Made by a program: the position numbers and the translations under genes | Notes under the pieces: generated by a model | Databases searched by the model: none | The model's input: the letters and a program-made list of their open reading frames with translations, nothing else | Told to the model about the DNA's origin: nothing | NCBI GenBank assembly: GCA_002502785.1 | Contig: DAQG01000117.1 | Coordinates: 1 to 36,154 of the forward strand | Reading direction: 5' to 3' | Origin: Methanothrix harundinacea | GTDB lineage: Archaea; Halobacteriota; Methanosarcinia; Methanotrichales; Methanotrichaceae | Length of the DNA: 36,154 nt | In this document: piece after piece, positions 16,459-25,953 of the stretch | Layout of the letters: each line of letters opens with the position of its first letter | Numbering within the stretch: the first letter of the stretch is position 1

Positions 16459-16635
16459 TTTGCCATATTGAGAATTAAAATGGAAGATAGGATGATTACG
16501 GAGCAGTACCCCAGAGTCATCAAATGAATGCTGAAAAGCAAAAAAGATCGTTCAGATAGGGATCGGGTGAAAGGGAAGGTGCAGGCGAAATGGGAAATGC
16601 AGGAGGAAAAAGGGCGACTAAGGGGCTCTGAGAGG

Positions 16636-16821
16636 TCAGACCTCCCAGGCTGCGATCACCTTCTCGATGTTCACGTAGTCTCTTCTTCCCTCGTTCTCCA
16701 ATACCAGCACTCCGTCGGCAGAGCCTACAACCTTGCCGCTAAGACGCTGGCTTCCGTTCCCGCCGAAGTAGACCTCGATCTCCTTGTTGTACAGATGCTC
16801 GGATATGAATTTGTCCATCAC
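16636..16821 (-). CDS. Small barrel-like conserved archaeal protein
   Basis: Sixty-one residues with a short N-terminal helix (FISEHLYNKEIEVYF) and a strand-rich body: SGKVVGSADGVLVLENEG, then DYVNIEKVIAAW. The pattern of a Gly-Lys-Val-Val strand followed by DGVLVLE and YVNI is that of Sm/SH3-like small barrels, and I recall similar short proteins in methanogens (perhaps DUF6897, not verified). The start may be GTG at 16821 or the next codon, ATG at 16818. A GAGGTGAGG ribosome site precedes both, and a TATA-like TTATATCT is near 16872-16879. Function is unknown. Confidence 0.75.
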   Translation of the reverse strand: MMDKFISEHLYNKEIEVYFGGNGSQRLSGKVVGSADGVLVLENEGRRDYVNIEKVIAAWEV

Positions 16822-17239
16822 GAAACCCTCACCTCAAATAAGCTCTTTGACAACAATACGGCTTTAAACTAGATATAATTTGTGGTTAAGCCCGGAATTT
16901 GGCCTAAAATCAGAAAAAATAAACCAAAATTTAAATCAACTTGATTAAATGATTTTAAGTCGGATCAAGCAAGGTTGATGATCTGAAAATGTTTCTCCAA
17001 GTCAAATCGAGTTTAAAAGGCCAGAATGTGGCAAGCCTGGGAGAGATATCACGAAGAATGAAGATAACCTGGTCGAACGTACTTTGAGGACGCTTCCAAA
17101 GTCTTTGCTGAAAAGAAGCGGGACCCCTGGGGGCGGTCAGCAAGATCGCGCCCCAGTTTGACGGCGGCCAGACCACAGCCTTGGGCGCAAAATCGATCAG
17201 CCAGTGCCATCGCCGCAAAAGCTGCGGCGAAGAGATAAT
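16822..17239. other. AT-rich intergenic region
   Basis: The first 150 bases are AT-rich and contain the promoter of the small barrel-like gene. The remainder has a minus-strand GTG frame (17049-17243, 64 codons) that overlaps the Mrr stop as GTGA and begins with an Ala-rich hydrophobic run, but it resembles no family I know. I see no RNA gene here. Confidence 0.4.
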
Positions 17240-18139
17240 TCACAATTCCCCAAAGTAGTCCAGATCTGCTTTTTTTATTCGGTAGCTTGCGACGTCGGTA
17301 ACGCCGATGTCGTGGTCTATCATTAGCTGGGCGAGCTGCTCACCATCGATCAGAACGATTTTAGTTTGGGGGATGGCGCATACGTAATTTTTTGCCTCAT
17401 TGGAAAACTGAGATGTGGTTATAAGCACACCTTTTCGGGCATTTTGTCCCATTAGGCTGCCAGCGAATTCTCTTACGGTTGGACTGCCTACGGTCGTTTG
17501 CCATCTTTTCGCCTGAATATAGACCGCATCTAAGCCCAACTTGTCCTCCTTGATGATTCCGTCGATGCCACCGTCGCTACTCTTTCCCACCGCCTGACCC
17601 GCATCTTTCCTGGAGCCGCCGTAGCCCATGGCGACGAGAAGATCCACCACCAGGCTCTCGAAGAACTCCGGTGAGCAGCCCATTATCCGTTCGAGAAGTT
17701 CCTGTGCCAGTTGTTGTCTGAGTTCTTCGTAAGTCTCCTCCAGGACTTCCTCGGGGGGTTTACTTGCTTTTGAATTATCCTCAATTTCCTCAACATGCTT
17801 CAATCCGTTGGCACCCGAACCTGAGAACTCCATTATAAATTTATCATTAAATGTAGAAGGATCAAATTTTAAAATATCAAGACCGAGATCACTTATCTTA
17901 AACTTCCCCCACCCTGTGGTCTCCAAAAGTTCAGCTTTTTTGAGACGCATTTGTGCCCAACGAACTCTATTTTCGAACTTGCCCTGTTTGCCATTGGGAA
18001 GCCTCTCCTTCTTCTCTTCGTCAGTTAAGTCAAAACATTTAGATAAATTGTCTATTGTATCTCGAATGCTATGCTCTTTTCCATCCTCGATGCTTCGCAA
18101 GAAAGGATAATACAAACTTTGGTAATCGGGCATCACCAT
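17240..18139 (-). CDS. mrr: Mrr-type restriction endonuclease
   Basis: Mrr enzymes cut modified foreign DNA. The N-terminal 90 residues form the Mrr winged-helix domain (MPDYQSLYYPFLRSI ... NRVRWAQMRLKKAELLE ... FKISDLG). The C-terminal domain is a PD-(D/E)XK nuclease: FFESLVVDLLVAMGYGG, the catalytic Asp in GGIDGII (residue 193), QAK at 209-211 and VREFAGSL with VLITTSQFS. The frame is open to 18223, but the chosen Met has a GGAGG ten bases upstream and begins close to the family N terminus; the residues before it overlap the decayed helicase copy. No methylase gene is adjacent, consistent with a methyl-dependent solo enzyme. Confidence 0.88.
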   Translation of the reverse strand: MVMPDYQSLYYPFLRSIEDGKEHSIRDTIDNLSKCFDLTDEEKKERLPNGKQGKFENRVRWAQMRLKKAELLETTGWGKFKISDLGLDILKFDPSTFNDKFIMEFSGSGANGLKHVEEIEDNSKASKPPEEVLEETYEELRQQLAQELLERIMGCSPEFFESLVVDLLVAMGYGGSRKDAGQAVGKSSDGGIDGIIKEDKLGLDAVYIQAKRWQTTVGSPTVREFAGSLMGQNARKGVLITTSQFSNEAKNYVCAIPQTKIVLIDGEQLAQLMIDHDIGVTDVASYRIKKADLDYFGEL

Positions 18140-18212
18140 CTTCGCCAAGCCTCCGTCACCCTCTAACCTCACGCCACATAAATAAATGTATTCTACTTCT
18201 CTTTCTGCTCCC

Positions 18213-18530
18213 TCACTTCCCATGCACCCGCTCGATCCTCCTTCTCAGCTCCTCCTCGAACTTGAGCTCCTCCTCGTCCTCCAGCCTCACCTCCCGGACG
18301 CCCCCGTCCTTGAGGTAGAAGAGCTGCGCCCCCAGCATCGGTCGAAAGAGCTTCCGCGCCAGACGGAGGTGGCACCTAATCTGAAATTCGCGGGTGGGTG
18401 AGTATGCTACCGAGTCTGCGAACTCGATGTCGGCGATCTGCCATCCGGAGATGGCGGACGAAAGAGGATGCGATAAACTCCCGCGAGCACGACAAGCTCG
18501 AAGAGGAGCATCTCCCGACCTTTTTTCGTG
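18213..18530 (-). pseudogene. Decayed 3' end of a second AddA-like helicase-nuclease gene
   Basis: This stretch repeats the 3' end of the AddA gene that lies 1.4 kb away on the same strand. Bases 18298-18363 match 19739-19804 at 64 of 66 positions, with weaker similarity on both sides. Its last frame reads FADSVAYSP, LARKLFRPM, GAQLFYLKDGGVREVRLED and ends at a TGA. The nuclease motif that is DFK in the intact gene is DIE here, and the preceding GRVD region is unrecognisable. Helicase motifs are absent. It is a relic of a duplicated or related addA gene, squeezed between the SDR and mrr genes. Confidence 0.7.
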
Positions 18531-18539
18531 CGGATGAGG

Positions 18540-19358
18540 TCACTTGGTGGTGTAGCCGCCGTCGATGATCAGCTCCGCCCCGGTCACGAACTTCGCCTCG
18601 TCTGAGACCAGGTAAAGCACCCCATAGGCGATGTCGTTCGGCTCGCCTATGTGGCCTATCGGATGCACCGAGTCCAGCTTCGTTCTCAACTCCTCCACGG
18701 GCACGCCCGACTTTTGAGACAGATCTTCGAGGAAGTTTTCGACCATCGGCGTCCAGATGAAGCCGGGATGGACCGAGTTCACCCTTATGTTGTCTTCAGC
18801 ATAGAAGAGGGCCCCCGTCTTGGCCATGATCCTGTTTGCGGCCTTGGTAGCGTGGTAAGCGGGAACGTCATGGGCTCCGACGATTCCGTATATCGAGGAT
18901 ATGTAGACGATGCTTCCCCCGCCGCCCTTCTTCATGTAGGGGACGACGTGCTTGGTGCAGAGGAAGGCCCCGGTGACGTTCACGTCGAAGACTTTCTCCC
19001 ACTCTTCCTTCGTGTACTCGTGGACCGGCTTGTTCGGTCCGGCGATCCCGGCGTTGTTCACCAGAATGTCTATCCTGCCGTACTTATCGTAGACGGCTCT
19101 CGCCACCTCCTCTACCCTCTTCTCGTCGGTCACGTCCAGGGGATAGTACTCTGCGGCACCGCCCGCCGTTCTGATCTCCTCTGCGACCTTCTCACCGTCT
19201 TTCTCCGTCCTTCCGGTGACGATCGAGATGGCGCCCTCGTCTGCCAGGACCTTTGCTATCGCCTCGCCTATACCGTAAGTAGAGCCTGTGACGATCGCCG
19301 TTCTCCCTTCAACCCGACCACTCTTCTTTTCTTTCATCCCCTTCCCCCGTTTAATCAT
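18540..19358 (-). CDS. Short-chain dehydrogenase/reductase
   Basis: A classical SDR with the nucleotide-binding TGSTYGIG (near residue 25), LDVTDE, NNAG in LVNNAGIAGP, the catalytic Ser in YISSIYG, the Tyr and Lys in AYHATKAA, and the C-terminal YLVSDEAKFVTGAELIIDGG. It uses NAD(P)H to interconvert alcohols and ketones, as in FabG or sugar dehydrogenases; the substrate cannot be told from sequence. The Arg in VTGRTEKDG at the end of the second strand hints at NADP. A second Met at codon 8 is an equally plausible start. It stands alone between relics and AddA. Confidence 0.9.
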   Translation of the reverse strand: MIKRGKGMKEKKSGRVEGRTAIVTGSTYGIGEAIAKVLADEGAISIVTGRTEKDGEKVAEEIRTAGGAAEYYPLDVTDEKRVEEVARAVYDKYGRIDILVNNAGIAGPNKPVHEYTKEEWEKVFDVNVTGAFLCTKHVVPYMKKGGGGSIVYISSIYGIVGAHDVPAYHATKAANRIMAKTGALFYAEDNIRVNSVHPGFIWTPMVENFLEDLSQKSGVPVEELRTKLDSVHPIGHIGEPNDIAYGVLYLVSDEAKFVTGAELIIDGGYTTK

Positions 19359-19629
19359 TCATACGAAATTCATACGAATTTCAGGCCCGGAATCGCGTTC
19401 AATTGATGACGGCGGCGTTCAACCGGATCGATTCAATCCCAGGTCGATCTTTGAGGCTAATCTGAGGCGGTTCATCCAGGCTTTTGGACGACATGTTGCG
19501 GTCATCCAAATTATATTCTGATTCTATACGTATTGAACCTTTCTCAAAACAAATTAACATCGATAGGAGTTATCGTGTTATTGGGGGGTGAGGGCGTTAG
19601 ATGGGCCGAGAACTGATCTTGCTTCCATT

Positions 19630-22600
19630 TTATGGACCTTTGCTAAACGGCCCGTTATTCTGACGGCCCCGCCCGATCCTATCCCTCAGCTCATCCTCGA
19701 ACTCGGGCACGTCCCCGTCCTCCAGCCTCACCACCCGAACGCCCCCGTCTTTGAGGTAGAAGAGCTGCGCCCCCAGCATCGGTCGAAAGAGCTCCCGCGC
19801 CAGATAGATGTAGAACTTCATCTGAAACTCGTAGGCGGGAGAGTGGGCGGCCGAGTCTGCAAACTTGAAGTCGACGATCCGCCAGCCGTCTTTCGTCTTC
19901 ACGAGCTTGTCGACCCTTCCGGCGAGGAGGTATCTTCCGAAGGGCCTGATGATCTCGTACTCGGTCCTGGTGTTCTCGGCGGTCTCGATCTCTCTCACAA
20001 GGGGGTGATCACCGAGCCGATCGAGGTGCGTCCAGACCTCCCTAAGCTCCTCGTCTCCGAACCTGCCCGCGTAGAGATGGGCGGGCCTGCTGAGCCTTTC
20101 GGCCGAGCCGAGACTGGCTAGGGTCCTGCCGCCGACGCCCAGATTTTCGAGGATCTGGTGAGCGAGGCGGCCCAGGTCCTTCGGCTCCAGGGACTCCTCC
20201 CCCACCTCGCCCGCTTCCGACTCCGGCTCCAGGACTTCCCTTGACCCGCGATGCTCCCAGGCCTCAACGAGCCGGGTCGGGGAGATGCGGAAAGATTCAG
20301 CCTCGACTTCGATGGGGTCGATGAACCTGAGGTCCGGGATCACGGGCTCGCGTTCATCTTTCGCTTGGGTGGCGGAGGCCGCGGCGGCCGTGGCCTCAAG
20401 ATCAGATGCTCGGATTAACTCGACGACGCCCTCGAAGGCGGGGTCGATCTCGGGCGCTTCGGTCAGATTATCGCCGGGAACGATGAGGCCTGAGAGCATA
20501 TCCCGCCAGGGCCTCGCACCCCTCCGGTTCGGGCTTGAGAGGGTGATGGCGAGAAGGTCCGCAGCCCTGGTGGCGGCAACGTAAAGCGTCCTCTTCTCCT
20601 CCTCGATCTCCATCGCCTTCTCCTCCTCCGCCATCTCGAAGAGAAGGGTTCCATCCTCGGCCTTTTCATGGGGTTGGAGGGTGAAGGTGAGATCTCTTCT
20701 CTCGCCTCTGCCCCTCCTGAAGAGGAAGGGCGGCAAGCCTGGCGGATCGCTCCAGGAGGTCTCGCCGACTATCGCGATAGGAAACTCAAGACCCTTCGCC
20801 TTGTGGACGGTCATCACCTTCACAGCATCCGTCTCCTCGCTCTCGACAGAGGCGGGCTCCACGTCGTCGAAGCCGAAGGCCTCGAGGCGGCTGATCACCT
20901 CCCGCAAAGAGAGGCCCGCCTCGTCGAGGGTCCTTGAGGCCTCGATCAGCTTTCGGAGGTTTGCGGTTTTCTTTTTCAGGGGGTCGCTCAGGGCGAGGTA
21001 AGCCTCGTAGTCGAGGATCTCGACCGCCTCCTCCAGAATCTCGGACGGCTTGAGAACATCTCTTCTCTCACCGAACCGATCGAGAACCTCCCTGAAGAGA
21101 CAAAGCCTTCTCATCCTCTCCGGGGAGAGGTCGCCCTCTTCGAGGAGGCGAAGGGCCTTGAAGAGGCTGATGCCTAGCCCTCGGCTCTGGCATGCCCCGC
21201 CATCGGGGCCGAATCTCGCCCTGAACTTCAGCTGCGCCAGGTCCTGGAGGTCGAGGCCGACGACGGGCGAGAGGAGCGCCGTAGCCGCGGCGAGATCGTC
21301 CTCTGGGTCCGCCAGGACCTTGAGTATGCAGACGAGCCCACTTATCTCTGGAAGCTCGAAGAACCCAGACTCGCCCACCACGTAGTGGGGGATCCCCATC
21401 TCCCTAAGGGCCCTGGCGTATCGCTCCCCGGCACCTCCCCGAAGCTTTCTCAAAAGGATTGCAAAATCCCTGTACCAGACTTTCCTCCTCGTTGCGACCA
21501 ATTGCACCTTGCCCTCATCGTCCGCCTTTCTCTCGAGAAAGTCAAACTCCCCACCGACCAGGCTCTTTATGAACAAGGCCGCAGCCCTCGCCTCGTCGTC
21601 TGTGTGGAAGAGGATCTTCACCCTGTACAAGTCGTCCGTCTCGCCAGCGACCGGGAGGGGCATAACCTGCTTGTAGCCTCCATCGAAGATCCCGGAGAAA
21701 AAGCGGTTGCAGAAGGCTAGAACCCCCGGATGGGATCTGTAGTTGGTGTCGAGATTTTGGATTTCCCCAGAGCGGGACTCGACTTCACCTCTCGCCTCGG
21801 AGAAAACCTCTACCTCCGCACCCCTGAACCGGTATATCGACTGCTTGGCATCGCCGACATAGACGACCCTCGTCTCGGGACCCCGGAGGATGTCGATGAT
21901 CTCCTTCTGGAGAAAGTCGGTGTCCTGGAACTCGTCGACGATCACAAATCTGAACTGATCCTGGAGCCGCTTTCTCAGGGCCGGGCGGGATCTTAGGACC
22001 TCCCGAAGGGTCAGAAGGACCCCGGCAAAGTCCGTCAGGTTCTCGCGGTCCATCTCCCGAAGGTAAGCCTCGTGAACCCGTCCGAAAAGGGCGAGGAACG
22101 TCCGGTTCGCCTCGGCCAGGTCCATCGCAAGGTCTGGATCTTGGTGTAAGGAAGGATTCCCTTCGACGAATTCTGCTGGCCTTGAAACGAGGATCTTCGC
22201 CCTATCCTGTCCCATCCCTCGATTGAGGGCATCGATGAGCTGGTCGAGGCTCATGACCTTCAGGAGCGGCTCGACCAGGGCCTCGTTCTCCCAGATCGTC
22301 CGAAGAGCCGCCCTCCTCAGAAGGGGCAAAGAGCTCGAACCACTGACCATCCCGAACCCCGGATCGACGCCAGCGAAGGGCCCCATCTCCGAGAGGATCC
22401 GGCCCGCAAAGGAGTCGATCGTCCCGATCCAGGCGAAGGGCATCGAATAAAGGAGGCTCGTCCACTTTGGGTCATCGACGGCCCGCTCCCTGATCATCTC
22501 GACGATCCTCTCCTTCATCTCCCCCGCGGCCTTCCTGGTGAAGGTTATCGCCGCCACGTTCCCGACGTTTATCTCTTCGTTCGACTCAAATGCCCTCTCG

Positions 22601-22692
22601 AATATCTCGACGTACCCTTTGGATATGGTATAGGTCTTCCCGGTCCCAGCACTCGCCGAAATGAAGAGGTCGCTGTCCTCTGGGCCCTTCAA
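19630..22692 (-). CDS. addA: AddA-like UvrD/RecB-family helicase-nuclease
   Basis: At 1020 residues this has every SF1A helicase motif: Walker A SASAGTGKTYT at 12-22, Ia ITFTRKAAGEMKERI, Ic IGTIDSFAGRIL, II VIVDEFQDTD, III VYVGDAKQSIYRFRG, IV LDTNYRSHPGVL, V VMTVHKAKGLEFP and VI RTLYVAATRA. The C terminus is a RecB-like nuclease: LAGRVDKLV, VDFKFAD near 940 and EFQMKFYIYLA. With AddB it would resect double-strand ends for recombination. Its start overlaps the addB stop as ATGA. It is shorter than Bacillus AddA (about 1230), mainly in the 1B/2B regions. Archaea usually rely on HerA-NurA-Mre11-Rad50 for this job. Confidence 0.92.
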   Translation of the reverse strand: MKGPEDSDLFISASAGTGKTYTISKGYVEIFERAFESNEEINVGNVAAITFTRKAAGEMKERIVEMIRERAVDDPKWTSLLYSMPFAWIGTIDSFAGRILSEMGPFAGVDPGFGMVSGSSSLPLLRRAALRTIWENEALVEPLLKVMSLDQLIDALNRGMGQDRAKILVSRPAEFVEGNPSLHQDPDLAMDLAEANRTFLALFGRVHEAYLREMDRENLTDFAGVLLTLREVLRSRPALRKRLQDQFRFVIVDEFQDTDFLQKEIIDILRGPETRVVYVGDAKQSIYRFRGAEVEVFSEARGEVESRSGEIQNLDTNYRSHPGVLAFCNRFFSGIFDGGYKQVMPLPVAGETDDLYRVKILFHTDDEARAAALFIKSLVGGEFDFLERKADDEGKVQLVATRRKVWYRDFAILLRKLRGGAGERYARALREMGIPHYVVGESGFFELPEISGLVCILKVLADPEDDLAAATALLSPVVGLDLQDLAQLKFRARFGPDGGACQSRGLGISLFKALRLLEEGDLSPERMRRLCLFREVLDRFGERRDVLKPSEILEEAVEILDYEAYLALSDPLKKKTANLRKLIEASRTLDEAGLSLREVISRLEAFGFDDVEPASVESEETDAVKVMTVHKAKGLEFPIAIVGETSWSDPPGLPPFLFRRGRGERRDLTFTLQPHEKAEDGTLLFEMAEEEKAMEIEEEKRTLYVAATRAADLLAITLSSPNRRGARPWRDMLSGLIVPGDNLTEAPEIDPAFEGVVELIRASDLEATAAAASATQAKDEREPVIPDLRFIDPIEVEAESFRISPTRLVEAWEHRGSREVLEPESEAGEVGEESLEPKDLGRLAHQILENLGVGGRTLASLGSAERLSRPAHLYAGRFGDEELREVWTHLDRLGDHPLVREIETAENTRTEYEIIRPFGRYLLAGRVDKLVKTKDGWRIVDFKFADSAAHSPAYEFQMKFYIYLARELFRPMLGAQLFYLKDGGVRVVRLEDGDVPEFEDELRDRIGRGRQNNGPFSKGP

Positions 22693-25600
22693 TTCGATCC
22701 CCCCTCACCGGTCATGATGCAGGGCCCCATCTTGAAGGGGCAGAGGAAGCAGCCCCCTTTTGCCACTTCCAGCAGGTCAGCCCTCTTAAACTCCCTGCCG
22801 TCGAATATCCTGTCCAGCACTCCACGAAGCTCCCGGTCCGCATCTGAGAAGCCGGGCTCGCACTTCGGCCTCGACCTCTGCTGGACCATCCTTTTCTCCT
22901 TCGGGTGGATCTCAAGCACCTTGGAGATCCCCGGCTTTCTGATCGTCCTGAAAAAAGCCCTCATCGACACCGGCTGAGCCGGGATCTCGGGGCGTTCCAG
23001 GGCCAGAAGGACGAGGGAGTAAAGCCAGAGCTGCTCCCACTCGGCGCTCGGTCCAGAGGACTTGTAGTCTGAGACGACGAGGTCGAGAGAGCCCTTCTTC
23101 TGCGGAACATCAAGGTCGATCCGGTCTATCCTTCCCCTTAAGACCAGGTCTGCGTACTTCTCGCCGGAGAGGGGTAGCACCGTTTTCATTCGCCCTAGCT
23201 CGATGCTGAAGGGAAGCTCCGTGATGACCCGCGCTCCGATGCAGGCCTTGATCGGGTCTGACGCCTCGAAGCTCAGATAATCGAGGATCTCGGAAGAGAT
23301 GGCTCGGATCATGCTTTTCCTGACCGCCTCCCTCGCCCTGATCTTCTGGTCGGCGACAAACCTCGCCACCATCTTCTCCACCTCCTCTTCGACGAAATCC
23401 TCCATCACAGATTCCAAGGGGGTTCGCCCCTCTTTCTGGGCCTCGTCGTAGAGAGCTTTGAGTACGCCGTGGTATGCAAGCCCCCTCTCCAGGGGCGATA
23501 GGTCGAAGCTCTCAGCATCCGGCTCTTCGATTCCCATGGCGCGCTTGAGGAAGAACTTAAAGGGACAGCTCTTGAAGTCCTGGAACTTTGAGTAGCTGAA
23601 GTTACTGCCCACCAGGCTTCTACAAATCTCGGGGTCATAGATCCTCCAGCTGAATCGGGACACGTCCATCCACCGGTCAAGGTGCTCGACCTCGGAAAGG
23701 TATTCCTTCGGGACTTCCAACAGCTCACCTCTCGCCAGGAATAGGCCGTACTCGACCTTCAGCTCTTTTCTGCTCATGGGGGCTGGAGGCGCTGCAGGGA
23801 TGGATTTGACCTTCTCCTTCCCATTCTCGACCAGAGGGCTGAGCCCCGCCATCCTGTGGAGCCAGAGGGAAGGGACGAGGGGCTCCCCCTCCCTGGAAGC
23901 CCGTGGGTACGAGATCACGACGCGGGAGGAGGTGCAGACGGCACCCCGAAGGCGCGTCCTCTCTTCCCAGGCTCGTCTCTGGCGGAGGTTCTGCGATCCG
24001 CACTCCCCTTCAGTGGAGAACTCGTTCAGCTGGTAGAGTGGGTTAGCCGCTCGCTTTGGGAAGAGGCCGTCGGAAAAGCCCGCTACGAACTTGACCTTTC
24101 TGTACCTTTGCTGGGCCAGGGCCGGGGAGAGAATCTCGACGATGTCGGATTTTGAGGAGATTGGCCTCCGAGCCTCCCCTGAGAGGGGGGTTTTTAGGAG
24201 GGCGAGGAACCGGTCGAGGCTGTGATTTTCCCACTCAAGCCCTTTCATCACCAATACCATTCTCAGCAAGACCTCCCAAAACCTTCGGAGGGCAAACCTC
24301 TCGTCCTCGATATCGGTAAGGCTCGATATCCTCACCTCTAAAAGGTCGATCCAGCGCCGAAATTCATTGGTCCATTCCTCAAGTCCGCCCGGCCTTTTTG
24401 CATCCTCCAGCCCTTCGAGAACTCCGAAAAGATCCGCAGACCGGCTCAATAGCTCCATGCATAGCTGGATCTCCCCATCGATGGCTGCAACCTGCATATC
24501 CAGAACGGTCTCGTCGGCGGATAGGAGGCGCCGCTTATCCTGCAGGGCGTAGAGGTGCTCGTCCAGCCTCGCGACCCAATTTCGCCGCGCAGCAAAAAGG
24601 TCGCTCTGGGGCGAAAGGAGCAACAGGCCCGCTGAGGCCGCGATCCTCTCCAGATCTCGGGAAGATGCCATCATGTCCCCGCCGATGCCGTGGTCGAGGA
24701 GGGCGAGGATCAATTCTGGCGGGTACCCCGAAGTTGCTACCCTGAAGGGAAGGAGAAGGAGCTGGACGACCTTGCTTTCAAGGAGGCTCTCCTCTTCCTC
24801 CAGCCTCGCTGGAACGCCTGCGTGCTCAAGGGCCCGAAGAAGCTCGCGCCCCCTCATGCCAGGGTCGCCTACCACGATCGATATATCACCCGGTCCGAGG
24901 CCCTCCTCGACGATAAGCCTCTTCGTCTCCCGGCAGATCGCCAGGGTCTCCGTCTCCGGGTCCGGATGGCTGACGACTGATACGAGATCTCTCAGGTCCG
25001 AGCCGGGGCTTGGCGGACCGTCCCGAAGAAAGGAGTCGAGGCCACCCGATAGGCGCTCGTTTTCTGGCCGACATTCAAGATAATCGACCTCTATCCCTCC
25101 ATCCTCCAGGAGCGACAAAAACTCCTCCAACCCTCTCGGGTCCCAGAGGGCGGGGTCGAGGGTCATGACGCCATCTTCGAATAAAGGCAGTAAGCGGGAA
25201 AAGAATGTCATCTCCGCCCCGTTGAGGTCGGCGAGGCCGTCGGCGAAGAGGCGGGACCCATATCTCTTTCGGACGTATTCTCTCGCCACACCCGGCTCGA
25301 ATTTCAGATAGGCGTCGGAGAGGTCGAATAGCCCCCGTTTGTGGATCCTGTTGACCGAGTCTCTCACCCTGACCGCCAGGGCGAGGGCTTCATCGGAGCC
25401 GAGTAGGTCGGCCGTTTCGGCCTCGCCCTTCATCAACAGATCCCAGACCGCCTCTGCCGCGTGGTGGGCGAGGGCCAAAGAGCCCCTCAGGGGCGTGAAG
25501 ACCCCCAGTTCCTCGTCCTCCAGGTCGTGGAGAGATTCAGCCACCAGAAGGTTCATCACCCCCCGGCTGAGGTAGATCTCGTCGGGGTGGGCGAACCTGT

Positions 25601-25820
25601 GGAGGTCTCCAGCCAGCTTGTCGAGGGTGAGGAAGTTCCCGCTTGGGACGGGCCCTCCCATGGCCTGGGCGAACCTCTCACCAAAGTTGGCCGCGAACTC
25701 GGCAGAGGGGCCGATGAATGTGTAGGAGAGGGGGGCCACCTCGTGGCCTAGCATCATCTTGGCCGTCAATCGTTCCGTCTTTCCCGAGAGTGCCGGTCCC
25801 CGCAGGATTTTAAGCTTCAA
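22689..25820 (-). CDS. addB: AddB-like nuclease subunit with Fe-S cluster motif
   Basis: The 1043-residue partner of AddA. The N terminus has a P-loop, RGPALSGKTERL, and a degenerate helicase core. The C terminus is a PD-(D/E)XK nuclease: LRGRIDRIDLD, VVSDYKSS and EQLWLYSLV. A lone Cys in DFKSCPFKFFLKR and a terminal group C1024-x2-C1027-x6-C1034 form the four-cysteine pattern that holds a 4Fe-4S cluster in AddB. The start codon is TTG, with GGAGGAT six bases upstream, and a TATA-like GATATAGAAAG lies further up. It is the first gene of the two-gene operon. Its presence makes the AddAB assignment firmer than AddA alone would. Confidence 0.9.
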   Translation of the reverse strand: MKLKILRGPALSGKTERLTAKMMLGHEVAPLSYTFIGPSAEFAANFGERFAQAMGGPVPSGNFLTLDKLAGDLHRFAHPDEIYLSRGVMNLLVAESLHDLEDEELGVFTPLRGSLALAHHAAEAVWDLLMKGEAETADLLGSDEALALAVRVRDSVNRIHKRGLFDLSDAYLKFEPGVAREYVRKRYGSRLFADGLADLNGAEMTFFSRLLPLFEDGVMTLDPALWDPRGLEEFLSLLEDGGIEVDYLECRPENERLSGGLDSFLRDGPPSPGSDLRDLVSVVSHPDPETETLAICRETKRLIVEEGLGPGDISIVVGDPGMRGRELLRALEHAGVPARLEEEESLLESKVVQLLLLPFRVATSGYPPELILALLDHGIGGDMMASSRDLERIAASAGLLLLSPQSDLFAARRNWVARLDEHLYALQDKRRLLSADETVLDMQVAAIDGEIQLCMELLSRSADLFGVLEGLEDAKRPGGLEEWTNEFRRWIDLLEVRISSLTDIEDERFALRRFWEVLLRMVLVMKGLEWENHSLDRFLALLKTPLSGEARRPISSKSDIVEILSPALAQQRYRKVKFVAGFSDGLFPKRAANPLYQLNEFSTEGECGSQNLRQRRAWEERTRLRGAVCTSSRVVISYPRASREGEPLVPSLWLHRMAGLSPLVENGKEKVKSIPAAPPAPMSRKELKVEYGLFLARGELLEVPKEYLSEVEHLDRWMDVSRFSWRIYDPEICRSLVGSNFSYSKFQDFKSCPFKFFLKRAMGIEEPDAESFDLSPLERGLAYHGVLKALYDEAQKEGRTPLESVMEDFVEEEVEKMVARFVADQKIRAREAVRKSMIRAISSEILDYLSFEASDPIKACIGARVITELPFSIELGRMKTVLPLSGEKYADLVLRGRIDRIDLDVPQKKGSLDLVVSDYKSSGPSAEWEQLWLYSLVLLALERPEIPAQPVSMRAFFRTIRKPGISKVLEIHPKEKRMVQQRSRPKCEPGFSDADRELRGVLDRIFDGREFKRADLLEVAKGGCFLCPFKMGPCIMTGEGGSN

Positions 25821-25953
25821 ATCTCAAATCCTCCCTTCTTCGTTTAAGGATCATGCGAACTTTCTATATCCGGTTTGCTGAAGTTGGGGTGGGCGTGTAA
25901 TCGACGGATAAAGGCGAGGGCTTTTGAACTAGGGAGAATAGAGGAGAATTGAA

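Noticed and set aside
17049..17243. A 64-codon GTG frame after mrr with an Ala-rich start
   Set aside because: The GTGA overlap is suggestive, but the frame has no ribosome site of its own, no recognisable family and ends in sequence without coding character.
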